A stretch of 64,000 nucleotides of DNA from Endomychus coccineus (lineage: Eukaryota > Arthropoda > Insecta > Coleoptera > Endomychidae): positions 180,203,411 through 180,267,410 of the forward strand of contig OY294068.1 of NCBI GenBank assembly GCA_958510875.1. Direction: 5' to 3'. Under the pieces are notes generated by a model, which ran no database searches, was not told the DNA's origin, and saw only the letters and a list, made by a program, of their open reading frames with translations. Numbering within the stretch: position 1 is the stretch's first letter; each line of letters starts with the position of its first letter. Of this stretch, positions 12,107-22,507 are shown piece by piece. Made by a program: the position numbers and the translations under genes.

Positions 12107-12260
12107 TGACGTCTTCTGATGATGGTTGTGAGATCGAAACGTACGTAAATACGAACATAATAAGCATGTGTTAGTGTGAACTATTTCCCAAGAATTTTAT
12201 ATATAAGTTGATACATATTTGTAATATTTTCGTCCATTATTATTAATATTATACTATTAG
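12106..12260 (+). repeat. partial Penelope-type terminal repeat
   Basis: This segment follows the same path as 36125-36240 and 42755-42830: CGTCTTCTGATGATGG, then a stem, GAAACGTACGTAAA, then AAGCATGTGTTAGTGTGAAC with ATTTCCC (compare AAGCATAAGTGTTAACGTGA with ATTTCCC at 36160-36190). It runs opposite to the adjacent RT. Inverted or partial terminal repeats are a known habit of Penelope insertions, so the junction may be the original 5' end of the insertion. Confidence 0.6.
12110..12153 (+). ncRNA. hammerhead-ribozyme-like motif HHR-1
   Basis: The core CTGATGA (12116-12122) is intact. It is followed by T, then GGTT-GTGA-GATC (12124-12135), a four-pair stem II with two G-U wobbles and a GTGA tetraloop, then GAAAC (12136-12140). 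GTAC forms a loop closed by AC/GT as a minimal stem III, and cleavage would fall after GTA (12145-12147). Stem I is CGTCTT (12110-12115) against AATACG (12148-12153), five of six pairs. Small type-I hammerheads are reported from Penelope-like elements. The extra unpaired T after CTGATGA is shared by three motifs in this window. Confidence 0.6.
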
Positions 12261-13049
12261 CTAGAGAGCTAGTGGTGTATGAAATATTTTATTTCCTACG
12301 TTACAACATGTTCATACATTATAATTTTTGCGTTAATCTTATTTTTAAGTGTTTAACATGTTGAAAAAGCTGGTATTTACGAACAAAATTGTCATATACT
12401 CATCTCTTGGGATATAATTGGAATTATCTTCGAACAGAAGATAAAATCTAATGAAGATCCATGAGATGCTTGAAGTCATGTTATGAGGTAAATTAAACTT
12501 CCTATAAGCAATAATACCACGGTAGATTTTCTCGAGTTTCGCATCAAGAAAACTCAAATTAAAACGAACGTAGGTAGCGTCCTATTACAAATGAGGCTTC
12601 CATGTTTTAATTATAATTAAGAGTAACGTACGAAACAAGATTGTAATCAATGTGGACTTATTATTCCTCTATTGCGCTCCACGATCTATAAATAATAAGC
12701 CTTGATGAAATTTAGATTTCCGGATATTCGCTCCTTCGAATAGGTCGCTTGGGGTTTCATCAATTTCGGAAGCCAAGAGTTAAGTAGCTTTTGGTGCATT
12801 ACGTAAATTATTTAGTCAAATAGCATTTAGATTTATTTTGGTATTGAGAAGCTGTTCCGAATATCCCGTTTGTTTATCACAGAGCCTAGACGTATTTTGT
12901 ACCGATTGCTTGCAAGATGATTTCACGAGAATTTCAATTTTGAATAGGGTAGCTATATATGAAGGCTTACAAAGGCCAATGAAATATTTGAGATATTCGA
13001 TGATTATTATACAGATTGGAATTTATAAGCCAGTAGATGGGTCTAATCC
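12261..13049. other. unassigned AT-rich interval
   Basis: No recognisable gene. The small open frames on both strands carry no motif. Confidence 0.4.
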
Positions 13050-13099
13050 AAGTACGAAATAATTCACTTTTAGTGGATAAGGGTAATTATTTCGTACTG
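13050..13099. repeat. 14-bp perfect inverted repeat (hairpin)
   Basis: AGTACGAAATAATT (13050-13063) is exactly complementary to AATTATTTCGTACT (13086-13099), with a 22-base loop. No transposon signature or run of T follows, so its role is unknown; it could be a chance palindrome or a MITE remnant. Confidence 0.5.
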
Positions 13100-14096
13100 A
13101 TTAGTGTTATAGTTTATAAACTGTTAGTGTATTCAGTAGATTATTGTGAGTGTGAGAAAAGCGTATCCATTTTAGACCAGGATAAAGCGTAACATCGACC
13201 GCCTTGACTCAGTAGTGGGAATAAAGTGCGATAAAGACATTGGAAATCCTTTGAATCAGTAACTCTTGACGAACGCAAGTAGATACATCCTATCGCTTCT
13301 ACTAGGAAATGAATGACGTGAATGGGATCAGCTGGAAAGATTGCTGTTATGCTGCCTTCAAGTCCAGTTGCTAATAATTTTGAGATGGCATTCATTCCGA
13401 AGTGTACAATCTTTTACATGTGACTAGCATTTTGCTAGTAGAAGAGGAAACAAATATTCGCAAAATGGCCGGGAAACTCAAAAAAATCCTTTCTGTTACA
13501 TAGCTAAAGAACTATCGAGCATTTTGGAAATAGCACAGGACATAAAATGTCATTCAAAAAAAGTCGTCACTGATTTTTTCGTGATAATGTTATGCTTTTT
13601 AGGCAAATCACGACACGGAAGTGTCAACGAGATTTCTGTTCTACAACGTCCTTATAGCGATGGAATTGATTCATATAGATGAGGTTATTTAGATAGTGTA
13701 TCTTTCATTAATTATATTTCAAAAATACTAAAAAGCGCTATAATAGATTCCTAATTTTACATGAATTTCCTGTCTTTTTATGTTATTTCAAATTTCCTGA
13801 ATATAAAATCATAGAACATTTTTCAGGTAGAGAATATTATGCTCTACAACTTTAGTCCACCTTTTGAAATTGCCGTAACTTCTTCACTTATTCACGGAAG
13901 CGGAAAACTAGTTTTTAGCAGAAAATTGTGGATTCGAAATTAGTGTCATCTTTTAGTACAATTTTTGCAAGACGACTGGACTATTGTTTTCTTAGCGAAA
14001 AATAACGAAACTATCACTTATACTTCTCAATAATAATATTGAATCAAACTGAAGATAACTTCGAAATAATGATTGAACTAAAAATTAAGCTCAATG
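13100..14096. other. unassigned interval
   Basis: The 84-codon open frame on the minus strand at 13141-13395 has balanced composition but no motif I recognise. I see nothing else. Confidence 0.4.
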
Positions 14097-14104
14097 TTCT
14101 AAAT

Positions 14105-14245
14105 CAGGGGTCTCCAAATAAATAAAACCGAGTTATTATCATTCCGTGTCTTTTTATCTAACTTATCACAACAACAATAACAACAATAAGCCATTAGCTG
14201 CCGCGGGCCGGATTTGGCCCGCGGACCGTAGTTTGGAGACCCCTG
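14105..14245. mobile_element. 141-bp hAT-type MITE
   Basis: The ends CAGGGGTCTCCAAA and TTTGGAGACCCCTG are perfect inverted repeats of 14 bases and follow the hAT pattern CAGGGG. Flanking octamers TTCTAAAT (14097-14104) and TTCTGAAT (14246-14253) agree at seven of eight positions, consistent with an aged 8-bp target duplication. The interior has GCCGCGGGCCGGATTTGGCC and a CAACAACAATAACAACAATAA tract but no reading frame. Such short hAT derivatives move only with a transposase supplied from elsewhere. Confidence 0.85.
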
Positions 14246-14253
14246 TTCTGAAT

Positions 14254-15118
14254 TAAATCCAATTCGTTGTCATCATTGATTAACCTTAATCAGATAAATG
14301 TATTAATAGAGATTCTACGAAGTTTACTAATTCATTTATCGATTCTACAGGACACGTCTTCTTGGTTAACTTTATGCTTCTTCTACACTTTTATTCAATC
14401 GTGTCTGAATTAGAAACATTTGTTTCTATGTTAGTAATTGTGAACTATTGAGAAGAAGGAAGAAGAGGAGGTATATTTCGGATTATAAAAATTAACAATT
14501 AAATAATGGAGAAGAAACTGTAGTGACACTCGACAATTATGAAAAGATTTCATGAATTCACTACTGCTCTCGAATTGGTTGAATATTAAATTAAGTAACA
14601 AAGACCTCATAAAGTTTAACGAACCTTTTCAAATATGCAATCTACGTTGGAATCAGGGAAATTGACTTAGCAAATTCTACCTCAATTGCTCCGAATTAAT
14701 TGTGTCAAATTATATATAACTTCGAAAGCTTCTGCGGAATTAATTCGTCTGTTGGTAAAACTTCATAATTCTGGAAGAATACAGGTATTTAGCACAGCTC
14801 AATTGCTTCCAATAATTAACAGTTGAATTATATATTTCAAATTTGACCAAGTTGGGAAATAACTTCTGATTAGCTGCTTGAACATTATCAGAAATGGCTG
14901 TAGAAATTCAGGTCAATCATTTTCGCCTCCTAGGTATCCCAAATGCTCTCTAGCTACTTTCATTGCTTCACATCGTTAAAGTTTTTGTTTCTAAGCTATT
15001 TCCCCCAATATATTCGGCAATAAAATGCCACGTTCATTGTATGTGCGAAGATTTCAAAATGGAGCAGTTTTCGAACCATTCATCTACTCTAAAGGTCTAT
15101 CTGTAGTGAATAATACAT
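14254..15118. other. unassigned interval
   Basis: I see no gene or structured repeat. Several AATTAA-rich segments, such as GGAATTAATTCG, recur without clear periodicity. Confidence 0.35.
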
Positions 15119-15126
15119 CATCTACC

Positions 15127-15796
15127 CAGAGACGTATCTAGGATATGGCAGACTGGGCACATGCCCTGGACGCCAAAGCCGAGGGGGCGCCGCTTGGCAC
15201 TCTAGTGAAATTAAATCAAAACTCTTAAAAATAAAGAGTCTGAATATCTCTGAAAAATTCTAATAAATGTTCGACTGTTCCACTTTTAACAGTTTCTTCA
15301 GATTTTTCGAAGGTATGACTGTACACCAGCTGTCGATAATAGCGTGTCCTATAAGTATCCAATTCTAACCTAGTCGGCAGCACGCACTAAGGGAGTAGAT
15401 GTAGCTAGTTTAAAAACATAAACATCAGCCACATCTGTTCATTTTCACACCCACAATTTGTCATAACGAACTTTAATATATAGCTCCTCGTCGTCTTGTT
15501 TATGAAGTTAATAATTCCTCTGGATGAGACTTACGTACTTCGTATTTCATCAATACATGGATATGTTTAATCATGAATATTTTTTGTTGATTGACATGTT
15601 CAAGCACGAAAATCGTGTTTGTTTATTCACGTTTTGTAATGATAATTAAAATGACAGTCAATCCATATCCTTCTTATAGGGCATAAACATCATTTACATG
15701 AGCTCAATTTCGCCAAAGAAATTTGGTTATGAATTTTCAAAAGGGGGGCGATTACAACACTTGCCACGGGTGCCACTTCGACTGGTTACGCCACTG
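15127..15796. mobile_element. 670-bp non-autonomous element, hAT-like
   Basis: The left end CAGAGACGTATCTAGG and the inverted right end CAGTGGCGTAACCAGT agree at 11 of the first 15 positions. Flanking octamers CATCTACC (15119-15126) and CATGTACC (15797-15804) match at seven of eight positions. Just inside the ends are GC-rich blocks, GAGGGGGCGCCGC on the left and GGGGGGCGA on the right. These features fit an old non-autonomous element with 8-bp duplications. No transposase coding is visible inside. Confidence 0.6.
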
Positions 15797-15804
15797 CATG
15801 TACC

Positions 15805-16370
15805 ACCTCATACAATTTGATACATGAGGAACAATATTGGGAAACATTCTGTATCTATATATACACAAATCATGTGCTTCATAGATTGACCACATTAGTG
15901 GTCATCGATTATCGTCAATAATATCCACATTAGTCTCAATTCAATTGCATACAAGTAGTTAATTAAAACTCGACTGATTGATTGACTGATTTTTCTTTGC
16001 AAATGAGACAAAATCACCGGCTGTGTTCTAGTTTACTCGAATCAATTCGTAGAATCGATACAGTTTCCTTACTTCAATTATTATATGGCTTAAGTATTTT
16101 TGAATTGAAAATATTCATTGCCGAAATCAATACTTTGTAAAGTCTTATGGTTAAATAGATATTATTATTATTATTATTATTCAGCGGAAACAGATAATGT
16201 ATAATTCTATCTGTTTGTTGAAATTTTTAGGAATTTATCCATTATCTCATCAAAATCGATTGGTTACCCGGAATCATCATATTACTCTAATAAACTATAA
16301 AAGAGTCACACTATGGATATATTATAACACTATTGATGAGAAATAATCGCCATTATCCACTAAAAATACT
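15805..16370. other. unassigned interval with an ATT microsatellite
   Basis: An (ATT)n run lies at 16161-16182. Otherwise the sequence is AT-rich without coding signals. The part nearest 16370 is the 3' flank of the Penelope copy on the minus strand. Confidence 0.4.
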
Positions 16371-16377
16371 ATTAAAG

Positions 16378-16419
16378 TACTGAGGTCCTTTCGGCTACCA
16401 AGTAGCCATCATCAGAGTA
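16378..16419 (-). ncRNA. hammerhead-ribozyme-like motif HHR-3, 3' of a Penelope endonuclease
   Basis: On the minus strand the intact core CTGATGA (16415-16409) is followed by T, then GGCTAC-TTG-GTAGCC (16407-16393), a perfect six-pair stem II, then GAAA (16392-16389). A minimal stem III can form as AG/CU around GAC, placing cleavage after C at 16382. TACT (16419-16416) and AGTA (16381-16378) give a four-pair stem I. The motif lies 25 bases beyond the GIY-YIG open frame and in the same sense, where Penelope terminal repeats are expected. Confidence 0.6.
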
Positions 16420-16444
16420 GCCTAAATTATAAATGAAATAGTGC

Positions 16445-16960
16445 CTATTTAAATACAATTTGAGGATAATAATGCAAACAATGGGTTACCTCCCCCTCAG
16501 CTGGAGATAAATTGGAACTCAATAAATCGATTTTTCGCTTATACATTTCCATCCTTTCTAAATTACTATAATATTTGTCTCTACTGTGTTTTGAAGATGA
16601 AAAACTTCCTTGAGAAATGTTGTGACCTGCATTCAAAATATGTTTGGCAACCGCTGATTTTTCTCCATTATTGTTCTTTATATGGGAAAAATGTTCCTTA
16701 TAACGAGTTATAATGTTCCTTCTAGTTTGACCCACATAGCATTTTGAACACGACTCACAATTGATTTTGTAAAATCCGGATTTGTCGAAATCGGAAACTT
16801 TATCAAAAGGTGTTGCCTAAACTGTATTTTAGTTTGTTCCTACATCTATAAGCTGGTTGTATTGCAAATTTAGAAAACAGACTATGGAATTTATTAATTA
16901 CCAAAGAATGATAAATGAAAATTCTAAATTTGAAGGTAATTTTTTTTATCAAAGATTTTT
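16445..16960 (-). pseudogene. Penelope-like GIY-YIG endonuclease domain (copy A)
   Basis: Reading leftwards, KINCESCSKCYVGQTRRN (about 16780-16725) is the PLE GIY-YIG entry, with cysteines before the YVGQT core. NIITRYKEHFSH with EKSAVAKHIL and AGHNI follow, matching the PLE endonuclease order (catalytic Arg, KS-A-H box, then GH). The open frame from 16735 runs 96 codons to a stop at 16445, close to the usual C terminus. Upstream text to about 16960 is frameshifted linker. The first half of the domain is in a different frame from the second. A hammerhead-like motif follows immediately downstream. PLE endonucleases nick DNA to prime reverse transcription. Confidence 0.85.
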
Positions 16961-17034
16961 GACAATGGTTACCAATCTTTGATCAATAATTTAATTTCTA
17001 AACAAAGACAGAAATTGGAATGTAGCCAACTGAC

Positions 17035-17290
17035 CAAATTAGAGCCATTACCTTCAAATAGTTCAACAAAATTCAAAATTTCATTCTTCAGTAATTAATA
17101 AATACCATATTTTGTTTTCTAAATTTGCAATACAAGTTTTCGATTTCCACAAATCCGGGATTTACAAAATCAATTGTGAGTCGTGTTCAAAATGTGATGT
17201 TCAATTAGAAGGAACATTAAAACTCGTTGTGAGGAATATTTTCAGTGGATATGGGTGATTGTTTCTTATCAATAATATTACTCTATATGG
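17035..17290 (+). pseudogene. Penelope-like fragment (copy B), inverted relative to copy A
   Basis: The plus strand repeats the start of copy A: TTGTTTTCTAAATTTGCAA, then ACAAAATCAATTGTGAGTCG and GAAGGAACATT, encoding the same KINCESCSK segment. About 55 bases present in copy A (roughly 16800-16855) are missing here. After about 17245 the sequence jumps to AGTGGATATGGGTGATTG, which corresponds to AGTGGATAATGGCGATTA downstream of copy A, so the rest of the endonuclease and the hammerhead have been deleted. The 5' sides of the two copies face each other across about 75 bases. Confidence 0.75.
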
Positions 17291-18645
17291 AGCCTTCAGG
17301 CGACCTTGAGAAATTCAGTAGTGGTTGTTTGGTTGCAGGCCATAAGAGACCAATATTCATTAAAGGTTTTATTCAAAAGTTATTAGAATGAGGCTGATGA
17401 TATTCATTTCGAGTATCCGTTGTGATGCCATACTCCCAAAACAATTGATTTAGATTACAAGAGTTTTTGTATCACATGATTCGATTGAAATTCCTTTTCC
17501 TGTATTCCTTATACGAAAGAACCACGATCCATACTTGAATATTTTAATGAAATGTGTTAGGAAGGATTTAGTTGCCCTGTGGAAAATTTGCATATGATGA
17601 AAACAGTTCACTGGAACTGGAAACGAACAACATTTTATTTATTAATGCCCGGGGTTCTATGACGTCAAAACGTTGGGAATAGGAACTAATGACAACTTAT
17701 TAACTATGCCAGTAGGGTCAGCCGTATGTGATTCCGAACCTAGAAATTTAACGGTCCTTGACATTTTATAAATAATTTTTTTTTCACGAAATGTTTTTAT
17801 TTGGAGGAAATATGAAATCACACCAATTGATAAAATCAAAGGAGTCCGATTTTGGACGGATTATCTTTGGACTAAGAAGGACTCTGTAAGTCGCCCGAGG
17901 GTAGTATGAGACAGAACTAGTTCAATATGAATGAGGTGTTATCGAGGGCGAGCCAGTTTTATCAGAATAAAACGGAATGATGGCTAAGAATTACGCATTG
18001 GTATTGAAATAGCCAAAACGTCACCCTTTGACATGAGAAGATAAAAGAGTATCTAGTTTGCTTTGTGTCTATATACTCAAAATTATCTTCTATTGAAATT
18101 AGAACTGACGTCTAACCTAGTAATAAGTATTATTCTCCTGTTCGTACTCATAATGGATTGAATATGACTCCAATTGACCAAAAAGTTTTGAATCGAGAAA
18201 TTAACCAAATTAACTATACTCCAATAATTCCTGGAGAATATCTGATATATCAACTCCGATTGGTTCAGACAACTAGGTTGAAGCAATAGGTAGGTTTGTT
18301 AGATTGCGGATGTAGGAGATTTTTACTAAGGGAGCAATTTCATATCGTTATGCTTTGAGACCACAGTCTCATCTCAAGTGATCATCTATATTCGCAACCT
18401 TTCATCACATGCGTAACTGTAATAATTATTTCACCTACTTCACACTACAGAATGAGAGAAGGAAAACAAATAAATTACCTTATTATACTAAATAAATTTA
18501 GAACCTATGCATAGACTTAACATAATAATTGAAGGAGGATACAACTTTGGGCGTTCTTTTATTCTTTGAACGTTCAATGAATCAGTAATTACACCAAGAC
18601 GATCCACCATCAGAAGTTCAAACATGTCGGAATCTATTGAATAAC
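17291..18645. other. unassigned interval
   Basis: No gene recognised. Short open frames on the minus strand at 17657-17839 and 18083-18286 have no motif. Confidence 0.4.
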
Positions 18646-18649
18646 ATAG

Positions 18650-19710
18650 GGAATCTCTAGCTGTAGCATTGGATATCTCTTCTTGGGAAACTTTCGTCAT
18701 ATGGTTTTCTACCTGAATTTTGTCGCTTACTATCGAGTAAGCGATAGTAAGCGACAGATAGATCACTTCATATGGTGGTTGACGGAGTATATTCCGATAC
18801 AATGGCTATCACCGCTGGTGTTCCACAGGGATTTGTCTTGGCACCAACTTTGTTTCTGGTCCATAACAACGATCTGCTGGAAGTAACCACTTGCCCTGTC
18901 CACATCTATGCAGATGATGGTCCACTCCATATTGCTTCCTCATCTAGAGTCCCTATACCATCCCATGAAGCCAGTGAAGGGAGACAGTGACAGGTTGACG
19001 CAATTAATGGGGATCTGATAATGTAGTAGAGTTTAATGCTACCAAAGCTCAAGCTTTCGTCTTCTCTGGAAAAGCGGATCTCACAATCCATAATATGATG
19101 ATGTCAGGTAAAACTATTCCTATGAAGTCTTCCATATCCATGCTCGGGATCAACACCAATAGCACCCTCTCATGTAATGATCATGTGAGGTCCATTGCAA
19201 AAACCGCATCACAAAAACTTTCTGTTCCGTGCCAAGAGCTATTTTACATCCCAGCAGCTCCTCATAATCTACAAAGCACAGATTCCACCTATCCTGGAGT
19301 ACTATTCACATGCGTGTTCGGCTCCCAAACATACGCTCTAACTCTTGGATTATATACAGAAGAGAGCTATTCGTCTGAATGATGATGTCACACTTACGAA
19401 TTCATTGACCTCTCTAGAACACCGTAGAATGGTATTTCTATGGTCCGTGTTCATTCAAATAGGCGGACTATATGAGCTCAAGCTAATCACCCCTACATGG
19501 TCAAACCTCGAGACCTTCTTCCTACTAGACTTCATTTCTCTATCGAACAGCGAGGTTGTCGAATTCTTTGCTTAGTGGTCTTCCTCTATGCCTATAACCT
19601 GCAAAACATTCGAGAAAATTCGAGTGCCTCTCTCATCTCCCAACATTCTGGTTCACACGATATTCTTCGTCAGTATAGGTTTCCACCTCGTGTAGTCAAA
19701 GTATAGAAAA
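18650..19710 (+). pseudogene. non-LTR retrotransposon reverse transcriptase (palm and thumb)
   Basis: RT landmarks appear in order with frame changes. SLAVALDI (about 18655-18678) belongs to the motif A region, then about 100 bases are disturbed by a palindrome. AGVPQGFVLAPTLFLVHNND (about 18815-18875) is motif B, and YADDGPLHIA (18907-18936) is the catalytic YADD. Next come FNATKAQAF (about 19030), SMLGIN (about 19138), NDHVRSIAKTASQKL (about 19170-19220) and LDYIQKRAIRLNDD (about 19343-19384), with SLEHRRMV at about 19412. These are the thumb and C-terminal signatures of a Jockey/CR1-type lineage. No endonuclease or RNase H is visible. A related copy lies at 58.2-58.7 kb. Confidence 0.8.
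18721..18756. repeat. 15-bp perfect palindrome inside the RT remnant
   Basis: TGTCGCTTACTATCG (18721-18735) and CGATAGTAAGCGACA (18742-18756) are exact complements around AGTAAG. It sits where RT sequence between motifs A and B should be, so it marks or accompanied a rearrangement of this copy. Confidence 0.7.
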
Positions 19711-20390
19711 AAAATTGAAGAACAGCTCAACTCATAATGAGAAACTTTCAAGAGAGACAATACATTTTGGTCATTTAATTCCATACTTTACATTAGATAA
19801 TTACTTCTCCAAATCAGTAGATATGAACATTTTTGACTACTGACTTCTAATATGAGGTAAGACGAAGAGGTGGAACGGGATTGAAAATCCAAAGTTGCAG
19901 TAGGAACTGTAGAATTAAAAAATATTACCTAGTTCTCAAACTCATATATTCATTTCAGATCAAGAGTTGATTCAAGAATTTTGATTTAGACTGAAATTGA
20001 TATACTGAAGGAGAGACACTTATTCATTGGTTCTTCATTAGTTCACTTTAACATATTCATATTCAGAAAAAGTTAAACTTATTCGGGGGATTCCCCTATT
20101 GTAGAAATGAAAAGAATTGGCAGTTAATAATTATTTCCCATCGCTGACGACTGTCTTAAATATTGAAATTGAATGATAGCCGTCTATTCAAATGGCAGGA
20201 ATTCGGTAAAAATAACTTGACAAAAGTAAATTACCCATGCGCAGAACACACCTCAAAGTAATTAAATATCCTTTGTCGGTTTATACATGAAACTTAGTCA
20301 CAGATTTCACATACATATAAATTAGCACACACTTTCACCGGGTCATATTGGAAATTATAGTGAAGCAGGTTAGAAAATGGAAAACAAATG
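19711..20390. other. unassigned interval
   Basis: A run of A (about 19707-19716) follows the RT remnant and might be its tail. I see nothing else. Confidence 0.35.
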
Positions 20391-20645
20391 CGGCACATAG
20401 GTTAGTACTTGTGAGACGCTCTCAGCACGAGTGAAAAGCGCGACTATTAAATGTAGGGAAAACTCGTGCAAATGCGCCGGTTTCCCAACGCCCTCCAACG
20501 TTTGTCATATTGATCCGACCCCCGGATTTAGCGCGGGATACTCAAACTTGCCGATAGACGACGACCATCGACGAAATCGGCCGAGCCCTAAGGCGGTATT
20601 ATCTTGTGTAGACGATTTGTGGTGAAGTTCTATTCGAATCGAACG
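20391..20645. other. local GC- and CpG-rich island
   Basis: Between AT-rich flanks this segment has repeated CG dinucleotides (GCGCCGG, GATCCGACCCCCGG, CGACGACCATCGACG, CGGCCGAGCCC). A 64-codon open frame (20431-20625, +) lies within it, without a recognised motif. It could be a conserved exon, a promoter-proximal island or an older transposon with different composition. I cannot tell which. Confidence 0.4.
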
Positions 20646-20912
20646 GAGTGATATTTGCTCTCCTGATATAGCTATAGTATTACAGGGATAGATTGAAGGG
20701 TGGGATTAATTCTAACGGCAATATCTTTGTAACCATAGATTTTATAAAGGAATCATCGCCTTGCGTTAGCTATCCCTTGTACTTGCATGTAAATTGATAT
20801 AAGCATAATATTTGATGCAATCGCGTGATTTTCCATTGTCACCAAACATTTACAATGATTTAGTTCAGTTAATTGACTGTTGGATTTATTAGAATAATTA
20901 TTCTTCCCCTCT
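20646..20912. other. unassigned short interval
   Basis: I see no feature. Confidence 0.3.
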
Positions 20913-20915
20913 GTA

Positions 20916-21420
20916 CAGGGTGGGCAAATTCCGATGTTTGCAGTAGAGTCGAGAAAATTTAAAAAAAGGTGCAATTTCGAGTTACGGCCTAAAGTTGTAT
21001 TTTTTCGGATGGGAATCATAGTTGCTATGGTTTAGTAATAACGGGTCTTTTTTCTCTTTCTAACTATGTATCACAGTGGAGTCGCTTTTGATGTGTAAGT
21101 CAAATAATAATACAATATATTACTTCTTACGTTTTGCAATATTTATTCCAAGTAGGCGGGTGTCATCTAAGGCAGTGTTCATTCCTGTGTCAGTAAATTG
21201 CATTCAACGATTTTGTTCCCGTCATAATAACATTTAACTGATTTAATCATAAATGTGAAAACGAAAATTACGAGAGATACGATATGTTAGAAATATGTAT
21301 TCAAAGTAATAACAATTATGATATTGCATCTGAAATATATTTCAACCGCTATCCAGAAAGAAGACAACCTAATAAAGCTTTTGTGAAAGGTTAAAAGAAA
21401 ATCATATTAATTGTGGATCC
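20916..21420 (+). pseudogene. mariner-like element remnant: CAGGGTG end and DUF4817-type HTH
   Basis: CAGGGTGGGC begins at 20916 after TA, the form of end used by the mariner-like element at 53.4 kb. About 365 bases further, from 21281, the reading frame gives EICIQSNNNYDIASEIY and FNRYPERRQPNKAF, the helix-turn-helix unit (DUF4817) with YPERR-P that starts many insect mariner-like transposases. The frame ends after about 40 residues and the catalytic domain is absent. Linking the end and the HTH into one element is an inference from their spacing, which suits a long terminal repeat. Confidence 0.6.
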
Positions 21421-21502
21421 TTCAACAAGACAAGACAAAAAATCTCTTCTCGATCAAAATAAAATACTCAATAACAGCGTTTTATTCACATTTACTTGTA
21501 AA

Positions 21503-21639
21503 TTATTCGAACGGAACCATAGTTCCAGTAAGTGGATCGTAGTTTGCATTTATTCCATCAAGTTCTCTTTTTGTTAACACTAAATACACTAGATGTATCT
21601 GCTGCGAATTTATATGGTAGTCGTACATGAAGGGAATAG
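21503..21639 (-). CDS. possible terminal exon of an unidentified gene
   Basis: On the minus strand, TCTCAG (21645-21640) could be a 3' splice site. It is followed by an open stretch reading IPFMYDYHINSQQIHL, then VYLVLTKRELDGINANYDPL and TGTMVPFE, ending in TAA at 21505-21503. A canonical AATAAA (21486-21481) lies 17 bases beyond the stop. This combination suggests a genuine 3' exon, or part of a processed or transposed gene. I do not recognise the protein and saw no upstream exon, since the neighbouring sequence is non-LTR retrotransposon on the other strand. It may belong to another transposon. Confidence 0.35.
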
Positions 21640-21709
21640 CTGAGACACATTAAAAAATATAATAGCTATAGATGTACAATACATGAAACAATGGTATGAC
21701 CAACCCATT

Positions 21710-22330
21710 ATCTATAAATGTAACAAAAACAAAATACTTACCTATAACCCTTACCAAGAAAAATTTACGTTGCTTTAATGAAATTCGATTTGGAGGTAAG
21801 TAAAATCTTAAAATTGTATCGAACTTTAAATACCTAGAAGTTATACTCGACTCACATCTAAAATACGTACATTCTGTTGAACTAAATAAAAATTAAGACA
21901 CCTAATCTACAAATTCAAAGCACTTAGCAAAATACTCACGCTTTCGTGTTTGAAAACTATATATTATACTCTAGTAGACTCAATTCTCCAATATGAGATA
22001 CTTAATCATTCTAATTACATCAAAATTGAAAGACTGCAAAAGCGCTTCTTGAAAATTATGCTACACAAACCTATTTTAGATAGCTCAGAACAAATTTACA
22101 AAGAATCAGGAATATTAAACTCAAGACAAATGTATTGTAAACAAGCCCTGATTTATAATAGAAAGCACCCTTTTCAGCTAAAACCAGTCGATCACAGTTA
22201 TGACACGAGAGCCATATCGGGAAAAAAAAGTGAAAATGTTAAAAACAAAAAAATATCCACATGGAGATGGTTACAATACATCGAACCTCGGCTCTACAAC
22301 TTACTTCCTACTACAGTAAGGCAATAATGA
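21710..22330 (+). pseudogene. non-LTR retrotransposon RT thumb and C-terminal region
   Basis: KTKYLPITLTKKN (about 21725) and FKYLEVILDSHLKYVHS (about 21825-21875) are the post-palm YLG-hairpin segment. KFKALSKIL and CLKTIYYTLVDSILQYEI precede IERLQKRFLKIMLHKP, the characteristic QKR-LK-M box of CR1/Jockey-type elements. The best open part is 21950-22327 (125 residues), with ILNSRQMYCKQALIY and YIEPRLYNLLP near the C terminus. The catalytic palm is missing, so this is a 5'-truncated insertion, the usual fate of such elements. A (TATG)-rich microsatellite lies just downstream. Confidence 0.75.
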
Positions 22331-22413
22331 TCCTTTCACAAATTTAAGAAGCAAACCCACTATTGGAGATCATCTAATAATACGATAATGAAAAGCATAA
22401 TTGGCTAATTATA

Positions 22414-22507
22414 AATATGTATGTGTATATGTGTGTATATATGTATATGTATGTATGTATCTACTATATATGTATATGTATGTGTGTATATGTGTATGAA
22501 TGTATAT
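22414..22507. repeat. TATG/TATA microsatellite
   Basis: Interrupted TATGTATG and TGTATA repeats. It may have grown from the tail of the preceding non-LTR copy and served as target for the next element. Confidence 0.8.
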
